From Syntrophomonadaceae bacterium (GTDB lineage Bacteria > Bacillota > Dethiobacteria > DTU022): a DNA stretch of 15,185 bases. A program made the position numbers and the translations under genes. The stretch lies in contig PWMM01000035.1 in assembly GCA_003558195.1 (NCBI GenBank), forward strand, positions 1 to 15,185, written 5' to 3'. Position 1 is the stretch's first letter, and every line of letters begins with the position of its first letter. This document shows positions 1 through 5,307 of this stretch, in pieces. Under the pieces are notes generated by a model. That model searched no databases, had not been told where the DNA came from, and worked only from the letters and a program-made list of their open reading frames with translations.

Positions 1-90
1 AGAATAGACAAATCAATAACGCTGAAAGAAGCACTCACCGAAGTGGAGAGAACACGACCATATAGGCAGATAATGGAGGGGGAAAAATGA
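1..90 (+). CDS. C-terminal end of an unknown small protein (partial)
   Basis: An open frame enters from the left edge and ends at TGA (88-90), leaving 29 visible residues that finish with MEGEK. The stop overlaps the ATG of the next gene as ATGA at 87-90, the same coupling used along this operon, which is the main reason to accept it. The visible part is short, charged (several Lys, Arg and Glu) and has no recognisable motif. Codon use (ATA, AGA, GAA, ACG) matches the following small genes. The start and total length lie outside the window, so no function can be given. Confidence 0.6.
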   Translation, partial: RIDKSITLKEALTEVERTRPYRQIMEGEK

Positions 91-305
91 ATGTAAAAAA
101 CTTGATTAAAAACCTAAAACTAAAAGAAATCGACGGCAAACAAGAGGTGTATCTTTCAAGTGGTGGCGGAGAATACAGCAAGGTATATACAGATGTTATC
201 ATTGGTGTTCGCGACGACAAAGTAATCCTGGTTGGTCTATCGGAAAGAGAGTATGATTTTGATTGGATGAAGAACCACCCAAGAATAATGGATGTGGAAA
301 AATGA
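87..305 (+). CDS. Small hypothetical protein, 72 residues
   Basis: The start ATG overlaps the previous stop as ATGA and is preceded by a strong ribosome binding site, GGAGGGGG at about 75-82. The product is a mixed-charge protein with a Gly-rich turn (SSGGGEY, about residues 24-30) between predicted beta strands (QEVYLSS, KVYTDVIIGV, KVILVGL), so a small all-beta or alpha/beta fold is likely. No catalytic or metal-binding motif is visible and I do not recognise a family. It is the first complete member of a tightly coupled operon of tiny genes and ends in TGA, which again overlaps the next ATG. Typical of accessory genes in archaeal tailed viruses. Confidence 0.75.
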   Translation: MNVKNLIKNLKLKEIDGKQEVYLSSGGGEYSKVYTDVIIGVRDDKVILVGLSEREYDFDWMKNHPRIMDVEK

Positions 306-469
306 TTGTAATACAAACAACAACAATATGCCGAGAATACGAAGTGGACGCTGAACATATCGGTGAAGCAATCAAACTAATAGACAAAGGCGCGTTTGAA
401 GTTCGAAGTGTAGATACTGTAGAAGAATACGTTGCAGACGGTGAAACAATAAATATATGGGTGAAATAA
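302..469 (+). CDS. Small hypothetical protein, 55 residues
   Basis: The ATG at 302 was chosen over an upstream in-frame ATG at 263 because it forms an ATGA overlap with the stop of the previous gene, the rule in this operon. The protein starts MIVIQTTTICREYEVDAE and has a strand-helix-strand pattern: a beta strand with EYEV, a helix around GEAIKLIDKG, then strands FEVRSVDTV and ETINIWVK. This resembles small phage proteins of the DpnD/PcfM-like type and also the 50-residue protein at 727-879, but the similarity is only in pattern. It ends in TAA. No function is assigned; the conserved operon position is the best evidence that it is real. Confidence 0.65.
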   Translation: MIVIQTTTICREYEVDAEHIGEAIKLIDKGAFEVRSVDTVEEYVADGETINIWVK

Positions 470-470
470 A

Positions 471-602
471 ATGAATAGAAAAACCTGGAGACACTACCTA
501 AGCATGAGTGACCAGCGACTAAGAGAAGAAACACTCGAAGGACTCATAGAAGAAGGACTCATAGAAGAAGCATTTGAATACAGAAGGAAGTGGAAACTAT
601 GA
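471..602 (+). CDS. Tiny hypothetical protein, 43 residues
   Basis: A short frame with ATG one base after the previous TAA and a GGGTGA ribosome-binding-like sequence about 10 bases upstream. The product is highly charged and probably helical. It contains a short internal duplication, GLIEE repeated (residues about 24-28 and 29-33), encoded by a direct repeat of ggactcatagaaga around 541-570. It has no cysteines or catalytic motif. It ends in TGA overlapping the next ATG by ATGA. The tight packing and AGA/GAA codon preference agree with its neighbours. Function unknown; the size leaves some doubt whether it is translated. Confidence 0.5.
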   Translation: MNRKTWRHYLSMSDQRLREETLEGLIEEGLIEEAFEYRRKWKL

Positions 603-730
603 ATAAAGACATCGAAAAAAGACAAAAGACGTACCCGTTTCGATGGGGCGCTGAAACAATTGAAATTAAAGCGACTCCTGAAACGGCGAAAGAAATACAG
701 GCGTTACTCAGAAAGGAGGGATATAAATGA
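599..730 (+). CDS. Tiny hypothetical protein, 43 residues
   Basis: The ATG overlaps the preceding stop (ATGA at 599-602), with a purine-rich AAGGAAGTGG upstream as a plausible ribosome binding site. The sequence has a short basic start, then FRWGAETIEIKATPETAKEI, which predicts a beta strand followed by a helix ending LLRKEGYK. The beta-alpha pattern with TPETAKEI looks like part of a compact small-protein fold but does not identify a family. Its 3' end carries AAGGAGGGAT, which acts as the ribosome binding site for the next gene, so the two are translationally linked. Function unknown. Confidence 0.55.
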   Translation: MNKDIEKRQKTYPFRWGAETIEIKATPETAKEIQALLRKEGYK

Positions 731-879
731 AGTATGAAGTAGTATGGGAAGTAATTGAATTGATGGAAGTTGAAGCGGATAGTCCGGAGGAAGCGGAGAA
801 GAAAGCGAAACAAGGACAGTATATTCGTAAGGACTTCGGGGATATCCATGATGTAGAGGTCATCGAGGTGGAAGAATGA
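727..879 (+). CDS. Small acidic hypothetical protein, 50 residues (DpnD/PcfM-like pattern)
   Basis: The start is supported by AAGGAGGGAT ending about 5 bases upstream and by ATGA overlap with the previous gene. The protein reads as strand (YEVVWEVIELMEVEAD), helix (SPEEAEKKAKQG), strand (DVEVIEVEE). This strand-helix-strand plan with a conserved EVEAdspEEA section is common in very small phage proteins of the DpnD/PcfM-like kind, whose role is unknown. The protein is strongly acidic at its end. It is followed without a gap by the next gene through another ATGA. I infer family resemblance from pattern only. Confidence 0.65.
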   Translation: MKYEVVWEVIELMEVEADSPEEAEKKAKQGQYIRKDFGDIHDVEVIEVEE

Positions 880-1022
880 ACTTGTTTCAGGAACACGCTG
901 GGCATAATATACAAATACGGTGGCACTCTGAAGTAATAGGTGACAAAGAGATAGGTGAAACGTATAGTGTTTGGTGTAGTGACTGCGAGGAAGAAGTAGT
1001 GACGGATGAGGTGTTCAAATGA
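876..1022 (+). CDS. Small hypothetical protein with a CxxC motif, 48 residues
   Basis: The ATG overlaps the previous TGA and sits behind GAGGTGGA. The product has one CxxC pair (WCSDCEEE, Cys34 and Cys37) plus several histidines in the N-terminal half (His7, His10, His17), so a small zinc-binding ribbon is possible, though only one knuckle has the standard CxxC spacing. The end of the gene contains GAGGTG (1008-1013), correctly spaced for the ATG at 1019. Part of the coupled small-gene operon; function unknown. Zinc ribbons in such small viral proteins often mediate nucleic acid or protein contacts, but that is inference. Confidence 0.65.
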   Translation: MNLFQEHAGHNIQIRWHSEVIGDKEIGETYSVWCSDCEEEVVTDEVFK

Positions 1023-1045
1023 AAAAAAAAGCAGGAGGCGAGTAA
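1019..1045 (+). CDS. Eight-codon mini-ORF ending in TAA, possible leader or start of a UAA-readthrough gene
   Basis: ATG at 1019 overlaps the previous stop as ATGA and has a well-spaced ribosome binding site (GAGGTG at 1008-1013, five-base spacer), exactly like real genes here, yet encodes only MKKKAGGE before TAA (1043-1045). An ATG follows immediately in the same frame, and the frame stays free of TAG and TGA to 1366. It could be a leader whose translation couples to the next start (its GGAGGC is the next ribosome binding site), or the true N-terminus of a 115-residue protein if UAA is read by the tRNA at 2592-2664. Which one holds cannot be told from sequence. Confidence 0.3.
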   Translation: MKKKAGGE

Positions 1046-1120
1046 ATGAATAGTCGGTTGGACGAATACGGAATAGAACTTGGTGGTGTTAAGCAGTCAA
1101 GGTTAGATGAATTCAAATAA
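1046..1120 (+). CDS. Very short ORF, 24 residues, TAA-terminated
   Basis: The ATG follows a strong AGGAGGCGAG sequence, so initiation here is plausible. The product would be MNSRLDEYGIELGGVKQSRL followed by DEFK, with no recognisable motif. It ends in TAA at 1118-1120. The frame continues open through KIKMELT to another TAA at 1142-1144 and then directly into the ATG of the 73-residue ORF at 1145. The short size makes an independent function uncertain: it may be a stand-alone microprotein, a coupling ORF, or a segment of a longer readthrough product. Confidence 0.35.
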   Translation: MNSRLDEYGIELGGVKQSRLDEFK

Positions 1121-1144
1121 AAAATAAAAATGGAGTTGACATAA

Positions 1145-1366
1145 ATGAATGGAAAAATAGAGAAAATATTAGTCGAGAAAGGATATCTTCCCGCGAAAAA
1201 CGGGGAACTATGGTACAAGGAATATGGAGACCGAAGCGCGTACATAGACCTACGGAAGAAAGAAGTAAACATATACGCGTACGAGAACAAGGAGCGAGCA
1301 GAAGTGCCGAGTGAAACAAAGGAAATAGCGGAACAAATAACCCCGTTGTTTACAGGAGGGGATTAA
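1145..1366 (+). CDS. Small hypothetical protein, 73 residues
   Basis: A clear ORF beginning MNGKIEKILVEKGYLPAKNG and ending FTGGD. GGAG (1132-1135) lies about nine bases upstream as a weak ribosome binding site. The pattern is helix (KIEKILVEKG), short strands around ELWYKEYGDRSAYIDLRKKEVNIYAY, then a final helix (ETKEIAEQITPLF), suggesting a compact alpha/beta domain. I do not recognise the family. Its 3' end supplies AGGAGGGG, the ribosome binding site of the next gene. Upstream UAA codons at 1043, 1118 and 1142 are all in its frame, so a longer form is conceivable. Confidence 0.7.
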   Translation: MNGKIEKILVEKGYLPAKNGELWYKEYGDRSAYIDLRKKEVNIYAYENKERAEVPSETKEIAEQITPLFTGGD

Positions 1367-1368
1367 AC

Positions 1369-1476
1369 ATGGAGAAAAACAAGACGCTGAAGATAACTGA
1401 GGAAGAGATAGATTTAAACGAAAAAGAATACAGGGAATTTAAAGAATGGTTAAAATGGAGGTGTAAAGATGAGTAA
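1369..1476 (+). CDS. Tiny charged hypothetical protein, 35 residues
   Basis: The ATG lies two bases after the previous TAA and behind AGGAGGGG at the right distance. The 35-residue product is very rich in Glu and Lys with a Trp-rich end (FKEWLKWRCKDE), probably one helix. It overlaps the next gene by eight bases: the 3' end contains GGAGGTGT, which is the ribosome binding site for the ATG at 1469. It lies directly upstream of a ribbon-helix-helix-like gene and may be coexpressed with it. Function unknown. Confidence 0.5.
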   Translation: MEKNKTLKITEEEIDLNEKEYREFKEWLKWRCKDE

Positions 1477-1606
1477 GGATACGACTGTAATAAACATGAC
1501 GGTTGAAGCAAGGGAAAAATTAAAGAAGATAGGGAACAAAGGAGAAACTTATGCTCAGGTAGTAGAGCGATTGATTAAAGAAGCAGGATATAAGGAGGTT
1601 GAATAA
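1469..1606 (+). CDS. Small antitoxin-like protein (ribbon-helix-helix / VapB-type pattern), 45 residues
   Basis: The start is set by GGAGGTGT at 1456-1463. The protein has a short strand (TTVINMTVEA) followed by two helices (REKLKKIGNKGETYAQVVERLIKEAGY). The run 'L..IG.KGETY..VV.RLI.EA' is characteristic of small archaeal VapB-like or DUF7557-like proteins whose N-terminal strand pairs in a dimer to touch DNA. Known members are antitoxins or small repressors. No toxin gene (PIN domain or other) is adjacent, so here it may be a lone viral transcription regulator or an anti-toxin-system factor. The family assignment is from motif pattern; the role is inferred. Confidence 0.6.
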   Translation: MSKDTTVINMTVEAREKLKKIGNKGETYAQVVERLIKEAGYKEVE

Positions 1607-1607
1607 A

Positions 1608-2054
1608 ATGGTTAAAGGAAATGAAAAGAGGTATTTGGAATCTAAGGTAAAGGACGTTATCCCGCCGAATCGGGTTGCGAACGGTTACCTGACTAAGATA
1701 AGTCTTGAGAGAGAAGGAGATATACAGCTATACAGCGCTTTCAATAAGACAGAGGATAAAGCACAGGAAACATATAGAAAGTTTAAGGAATACATGGAGA
1801 ACGGGGACTTGGTTAAAGCAGGGTTTATTGTTACTGATGACGGTTGGAGAAACCTAAGTAAGAAAGGTGGAGACTGGGACGTTGAGGTAGTAGATGAAGA
1901 AGTGTCTGAAAAGGAGTTAAAGATGGAGTATATTAGAAAAGCAGTAGAGACAAAGAGGTTATGCGAAGAACTTACAGGGGACAATGCTTCAGAGATATTT
2001 GAGAAGCTTCAGATACCTTATTTCTACTGGAAAAAACGAAGGGGAGGTAACTAA
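1608..2054 (+). CDS. Hypothetical protein, 148 residues, possible OB-fold-like N-terminus
   Basis: ATG at 1608 is preferred because AAGGAGGTTG ends about ten bases upstream; an earlier TTG in frame at 1599 would place the ribosome binding site too close. The N-terminal half looks rich in beta strands (VANGYLTKISLE, GDIQLYSAFN, DLVKAGFIVTDDGWRNLSKKG), which could be a barrel such as an OB fold, but this is a weak inference. The C-terminal third is helical and charged (EKELKMEYIRKAVETKRLCE) and ends KKRRGGN. It closes the small-gene operon: TAA at 2052-2054 is followed by a T-rich stretch. A single-stranded DNA-binding role is one possibility, not established. Confidence 0.75.
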   Translation: MVKGNEKRYLESKVKDVIPPNRVANGYLTKISLEREGDIQLYSAFNKTEDKAQETYRKFKEYMENGDLVKAGFIVTDDGWRNLSKKGGDWDVEVVDEEVSEKELKMEYIRKAVETKRLCEELTGDNASEIFEKLQIPYFYWKKRRGGN

Positions 2055-2058
2055 AATA

Positions 2059-2082
2059 CTCTCCTTAACCTTTTTACGTTTA
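2059..2082 (+). terminator. Probable T-rich archaeal transcription terminator
   Basis: Directly after the last small gene there is a pyrimidine-rich stretch with CTCCTT, then TTTTT at 2071-2075 and further T clusters (ACGTTTAC). No stable hairpin is seen. Archaeal RNA polymerase typically stops at such T-rich tracts without a hairpin, and the position between an operon end and a new promoter fits. Strength cannot be judged by eye. Confidence 0.45.
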
Positions 2083-2093
2083 CTTGACATAAA

Positions 2094-2110
2094 CGAAACC
2101 CTTTTAAACA
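2094..2110 (+). promoter_or_regulatory. BRE/TATA promoter for the DUF488-tRNA-methyltransferase operon
   Basis: CGAAACCC (BRE-like, 2094-2101) is followed at once by TTTTAAACA (TATA-like, 2102-2110). Transcription starting about 25 bases downstream of the TATA centre (around 2131) would leave a leader of about 23 bases containing GAGGTG (2142-2147) ahead of the ATG at 2154. A second A/T-rich element (CTATAAAAA, near 2132-2140) is closer to the gene and would give a leaderless message. The only large gap of the left half lies here, which supports a promoter. Confidence 0.55.
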
Positions 2111-2153
2111 TAGAAACCTTAAATAATATAACTATAAAAAAGAGGTGAATAAA

Positions 2154-2591
2154 ATGAGTTCCAATACAAAGATTTACACTTTAGGATACGCTAAACTTTA
2201 TAGTAAACTTGGTGTTCCTTGGGATAAAGATAACCCGGTTGTGTTGGATAAGATTAAGGAATTGGTTGAGGAAAAGAACGCTGAGTTAGTGGATATTAGG
2301 AAGAAACCTTATGGTCTTCTTAGTAAACCTGCTCTTAAGGAAAAGATCGGGGATAAGTATAACTGGGTTAGAAAATGGGGGCATCCACTTTGGAAACAGG
2401 ATAGGAATTTTAAAACTGGTTTTAATGAAGTGCCTTCTGAAAACATTATATTAATGTGTTGTGAGAAAGATGTTAACGATTGTCATAGAAAGCAGTTAAG
2501 TTATAAGATAAAGAAGGAGAGGGAAGGTTCAGAGGTAGTTCATATTTATCAGGAGAAACCTATTCAAAGAAGTCTTGCGATGTGTATTTAA
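2154..2591 (+). CDS. DUF488 domain protein, 145 residues
   Basis: ATG at 2154 follows GAGGTG (2142-2147); an in-frame GTG at 2145 overlaps that site and is unlikely. Features of DUF488 are visible in order: N-terminal YTLGYAKLYSK, the VDIRKKPYG strand-turn (about residues 49-57), KWGHPLW, and the C-terminal LMCCEKDVNDCHRKQL motif with two Cys before CHRK. DUF488 proteins are widespread, of about 110-180 residues and unknown biochemical role; the conserved Cys/His/Arg cluster suggests ligand or nucleic acid binding. The codons are T-ending (GTT, CTT, GAT), unlike the A-ending small genes upstream. The TAA stop touches the first base of the following tRNA, so both are on one transcript and tRNA processing would cut right behind this gene. 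Confidence 0.85.
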   Translation: MSSNTKIYTLGYAKLYSKLGVPWDKDNPVVLDKIKELVEEKNAELVDIRKKPYGLLSKPALKEKIGDKYNWVRKWGHPLWKQDRNFKTGFNEVPSENIILMCCEKDVNDCHRKQLSYKIKKEREGSEVVHIYQEKPIQRSLAMCI

Positions 2592-2664
2592 GGCGCGATA
2601 GTGTAGTGGTCAAGCATACAGGGTTTTAGACCTTGTGACGACGGTTCGACTCCGTCTCGCGCTA
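2592..2664 (+). tRNA. Ochre suppressor tRNA, anticodon UUA (reads UAA), tRNA-Gln-like body
   Basis: A full cloverleaf can be drawn. Acceptor 2592-2598 (GGCGCGA) pairs with 2657-2663 (TCGCGCT), with a G-U first pair. U8 is at 2599. The D stem GTGT/GCAT has A14 and GG in its loop. Anticodon stem CAGGG (2619-2623) pairs with CCTTG (2631-2635) around a seven-base loop TTTTAGA. There is a four-base variable region, T stem GACGG/CCGTC with loop TTCGACT, and A73; no CCA is encoded. The anticodon is bases 2626-2628, TTA, so the codon read is UAA. The D arm and short variable loop match archaeal tRNA-Gln, whose UUG anticodon differs by one base. A Leu tRNA is excluded by the lack of a long variable arm. 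Glu or Asp charging cannot be excluded. Confidence 0.9.
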
Positions 2665-2687
2665 TTCTAAAGTAGGAGTGTATATAG

Positions 2688-4145
2688 ATGTTGATGTGGA
2701 AAAAGTTGTATAAGGGAATTGAAGCGAAACCTTTAAGACAAGGTTTATCGAAGCTTCTTCACGAGGTAGATACTGATAGATACGATAAAGTTATAGCTCC
2801 TTGTTGTGGTAGGTTTGCTACTACTGAAGTTCTCAGTAACCATTTTGATAATAGCGATATTTATACAAGCGATATACTGCTTTTTAGCTCGGTTATAGGT
2901 AAATACATAGGGGGACAAGAACCTCAGGATATTATAGATGAGTTAAACGTGGAACTGCCTAATGAATGGGAACAGGATTATGAAGGTGTTGACTGTCTTA
3001 GTAACGTGTTGTTTGCTCAGAAGTATTACTCGACTAAGCATAATAATTACTATATGGAGAATGTTCGTAAGGAGTTCCTTGAGAATAAAGATGTTTACGT
3101 AGGTAAATTGTCTGAGAAGATAAGTGGTTTGAAGGATAAACTTGGTGGAATACATTATGAGGTTAAGGATGTTCGTGATGTTCTTGAAGAAAATAGAGAT
3201 GAGAACGTGTTTATCTATATTAATCCACCTTGGTATAAGGGAGGGTTTCCGAAGCAGTTTGATACTGGTGGCATGGTTTCTTGGAACTCGCCTGACATAG
3301 AGCAGTTTGATAACCACCCGGAAGATGCTCAAGGTGTGTTAGATGATTTCAGGGACTCGGAGGCAGATATGGTTATGTTGGTTAATGTGCCTGATATTCA
3401 TAGTGATTTAGATGAATATGATTTCTCTGGTTGGGATAAATTTTTCGTGCTTAAACGTAGTTTTAATATGCATAAATATCTTTACAGTAACTTTGAAACA
3501 GACCTTAGTTTAGTTCAAAGGAGGAAGGAAGACCTTGAGTATGATGAGATTCCTATTTGGAGTGGGTCTTGGAATCAGGAGGAACGTAAGGTTGAGGGGG
3601 ATTGGTTAAACAAATACTCGAACGTTAACTTTGTTAAGATTGATAGGAAGACTGCTGAGTATTACCGTAATTTATTCTTGAAGAACTTGAAGGGGGATAC
3701 GAGTGCTAATGTTTGTGGTGCTTTTTTAGTTGACGGTAAGATGATTGGGGTTGTTGGGATTGACCCGAAACAAGCGTTGAAGGATAACTTAGGTTATATT
3801 CATGAGACGTTTGGTATTTCGCCGATTACTCCGGAGATGCCGAAATCTATTTGTAGGTTGCTTATGATGTTCATTACTTCAAGTGAATTTAAACAGGATA
3901 TTAAGAACTTAGTTAACTTTGGAACGAGTGATTTCTCTGGTGTTAAGACTGTGTGTATTTCGGAGAACCGTAGGGTTAATTTGAATAATGGTTTACTGGA
4001 TATTACTGATAGGGAGAAGTTGCCTGATGGTCGTTGGAAGATTTATTATTACACGGATTTTTATGATAAGAGTTATAAGGAGTGTATTGTTGAGTATCTC
4101 GATGAATGTGAACGTCGTTACAGGGGATTGAATAATGGAGGATGA
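2688..4145 (+). CDS. Phage adenine methyltransferase of the putative antirestriction type, with GNAT-like C-terminal region, 485 residues
   Basis: The start follows TAGGAGTG by about ten bases; another ATG two codons on is possible. Residues 34-44 (KVIAPCCGRFA) look like the S-adenosylmethionine-binding motif I, TSDILLFSSVIG (60-71) is a segment typical of phage 'antirestriction adenine methyltransferases', and INPPWYKGG (178-186) is the NPPW catalytic motif IV of N6-adenine methylases. The C-terminal region (about 340-470), with GAFLVDGKMIGVVGID followed by a helix and later strands, is reminiscent of GNAT or Mom-like acyl transfer domains that add groups to adenine; this part is inference. 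No restriction enzyme is adjacent, so protection of viral DNA from host nucleases is the likeliest role. A ParB-like gene follows six bases later. Confidence 0.8.
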   Translation: MLMWKKLYKGIEAKPLRQGLSKLLHEVDTDRYDKVIAPCCGRFATTEVLSNHFDNSDIYTSDILLFSSVIGKYIGGQEPQDIIDELNVELPNEWEQDYEGVDCLSNVLFAQKYYSTKHNNYYMENVRKEFLENKDVYVGKLSEKISGLKDKLGGIHYEVKDVRDVLEENRDENVFIYINPPWYKGGFPKQFDTGGMVSWNSPDIEQFDNHPEDAQGVLDDFRDSEADMVMLVNVPDIHSDLDEYDFSGWDKFFVLKRSFNMHKYLYSNFETDLSLVQRRKEDLEYDEIPIWSGSWNQEERKVEGDWLNKYSNVNFVKIDRKTAEYYRNLFLKNLKGDTSANVCGAFLVDGKMIGVVGIDPKQALKDNLGYIHETFGISPITPEMPKSICRLLMMFITSSEFKQDIKNLVNFGTSDFSGVKTVCISENRRVNLNNGLLDITDREKLPDGRWKIYYYTDFYDKSYKECIVEYLDECERRYRGLNNGG

Positions 4146-4151
4146 TTTGAT

Positions 4152-4859
4152 ATGAGCGAAGAACCAGTTGAGTTGAATGATGAAATGGAGATAAGGTATG
4201 TTAGTTTAGATGAGTTGAAGGAACAGGATATTAATCCTCGAACGATGTCAGGGGATATGTTTAACCAGTTAACAGAGAACATTAAGAAAAGAGGTAAGTT
4301 GGAGTCTTTGCCTTATTGCTATGAAACAGAGGATGGAGATATAGAAATAATCTCAGGTCACCACCGGGTTAAAGCATCTCGTCAAGCAGGGTTAAACGAA
4401 ATACCTATCTTGCTTGATGTGTCTGGTTTGGAGAGGGACGAGGTTATTGCTAAGCAACTTGCTCATAATAGTATTCAGGGTGAAGATGACGACCAAATTA
4501 TTAAGCGTCTTTATGATGAAATAGATGATGTGGACAGGAAGATTGAAGCGTATATCTCTGAGGATAAAATAGATATGCCGAGTGATGAGTATAGGGTAGA
4601 GAACTTTGATGTTGGAGTAGATTTCCATAGGATTAACTTAATGTTTCTGCCTACTCAGATAGATAAATTTGAAAGAGTGGTTCAAGATATACGTAGTGAT
4701 GTGGATGAAGTGTTAATTTCTGACGTAGATAACTGGGGTAAATTCAAAGAAATTGTAAACGAAGTGAAGGATATTAAGGACATTAAAAGCATTTCAGCTG
4801 TGTTAAGTTATATGTGTGATGTGGTTCAGGAGAAGTTGGAGGAAGATGAAGATGAGTAA
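4152..4859 (+). CDS. ParB-like N-terminal domain protein, 235 residues
   Basis: ATG at 4152 lies behind GGAGGATGAT. The N-terminal 110 residues are a ParB/Sulfiredoxin domain: VSLDELKEQDINPR (17-30), a helix with LTENIKKRGKLESLP, and the signature SGHHRVKASRQAG (68-80) that binds nucleotide in ParB and related enzymes, followed by EIPILLD. The C-terminal half is acidic and helical and ends EEDEDE, with no DNA-binding HTH typical of true partition ParB. In tailed viruses such stand-alone ParB-like proteins sit next to adenine methyltransferases and terminase, as here, and are thought to act in DNA modification or nicking; the exact reaction is unknown. It overlaps the terminase small subunit by eight bases. 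Confidence 0.8.
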   Translation: MSEEPVELNDEMEIRYVSLDELKEQDINPRTMSGDMFNQLTENIKKRGKLESLPYCYETEDGDIEIISGHHRVKASRQAGLNEIPILLDVSGLERDEVIAKQLAHNSIQGEDDDQIIKRLYDEIDDVDRKIEAYISEDKIDMPSDEYRVENFDVGVDFHRINLMFLPTQIDKFERVVQDIRSDVDEVLISDVDNWGKFKEIVNEVKDIKDIKSISAVLSYMCDVVQEKLEEDEDE

Positions 4860-5307
4860 AGGTGGACGTCCGAGTAGGATGAAGACGGATAAAAGGAGAG
4901 ATAGGGTTAAGAGCATTATAGCGAGAGGTATAACCAGCCCTACGCGTATTGCTAAGATGGTGGATTGTTCAAGGCAGACTGTTTATAATGATCAAGAAGC
5001 TATTAAGAGAGAGATAGAGGAAAAAACTCATGTTGAAGCAGGGGAGTTCCTTGTAGATATGTTGTTAAACTACGAGGAAGTTCAGAAAGAGCTGTGGAGA
5101 ACTATTCAAGACTGTGAAGACCAGAATAATTCAGGTGGAAAAGTAGGTGCGTTAAGAACTTTAACCAGTTTACAGAAAGAGAAGATTAACCAGTTACAGA
5201 AACTCGGAGTGTTAGAGAAGCAACCTGAGGAAATAAAAATGAGTAACTCCCTCGACTACGATACTATAAGGAAAAGAGTTAAGGAGTTAAAGGATGGGGA
5301 AGAATGA
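4852..5307 (+). CDS. terS: Terminase small subunit, 151 residues
   Basis: ATG at 4852 was chosen over the in-frame upstream ATG (4816) because GGAGGAAG stands right before it and the start GGRPSRMKTDKRR is typical of TerS. Residues about 18-50 (VKSIIARGITSPTRIAKMVDCSRQTVYNDQEAI, in pieces) form a helix-turn-helix that would bind the packaging site. The middle (about 60-120) is long helices for oligomerisation (EVQKELWRTIQD, LTSLQKEKINQLQ), and the acidic C-terminus would contact the large subunit. Position immediately upstream of and overlapping terL (ATGA at 5304) confirms the assignment. TerS recognises viral DNA and hands it to TerL. Sequence similarity is low, as usual in this family. Confidence 0.8.
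   Translation: MSKGGRPSRMKTDKRRDRVKSIIARGITSPTRIAKMVDCSRQTVYNDQEAIKREIEEKTHVEAGEFLVDMLLNYEEVQKELWRTIQDCEDQNNSGGKVGALRTLTSLQKEKINQLQKLGVLEKQPEEIKMSNSLDYDTIRKRVKELKDGEE

Noticed and set aside
56..68. ACCATATAGGCAG resembling the repeated promoter motif
   Set aside because: It lies inside the coding end of the first gene, has no T-A run like CATATAAG, and the following gene is coupled by ATGA with its own ribosome binding site.
2592..2664. tRNA as an integration (att) site
   Set aside because: The tRNA is intact and lies inside a viral operon, there is no integrase in the window and no second partial copy.
2688..4145. Methyltransferase as part of a restriction-modification system
   Set aside because: No restriction endonuclease or specificity gene is adjacent; the context is terminase and ParB-like protein, as in phages with solo protective methylases.
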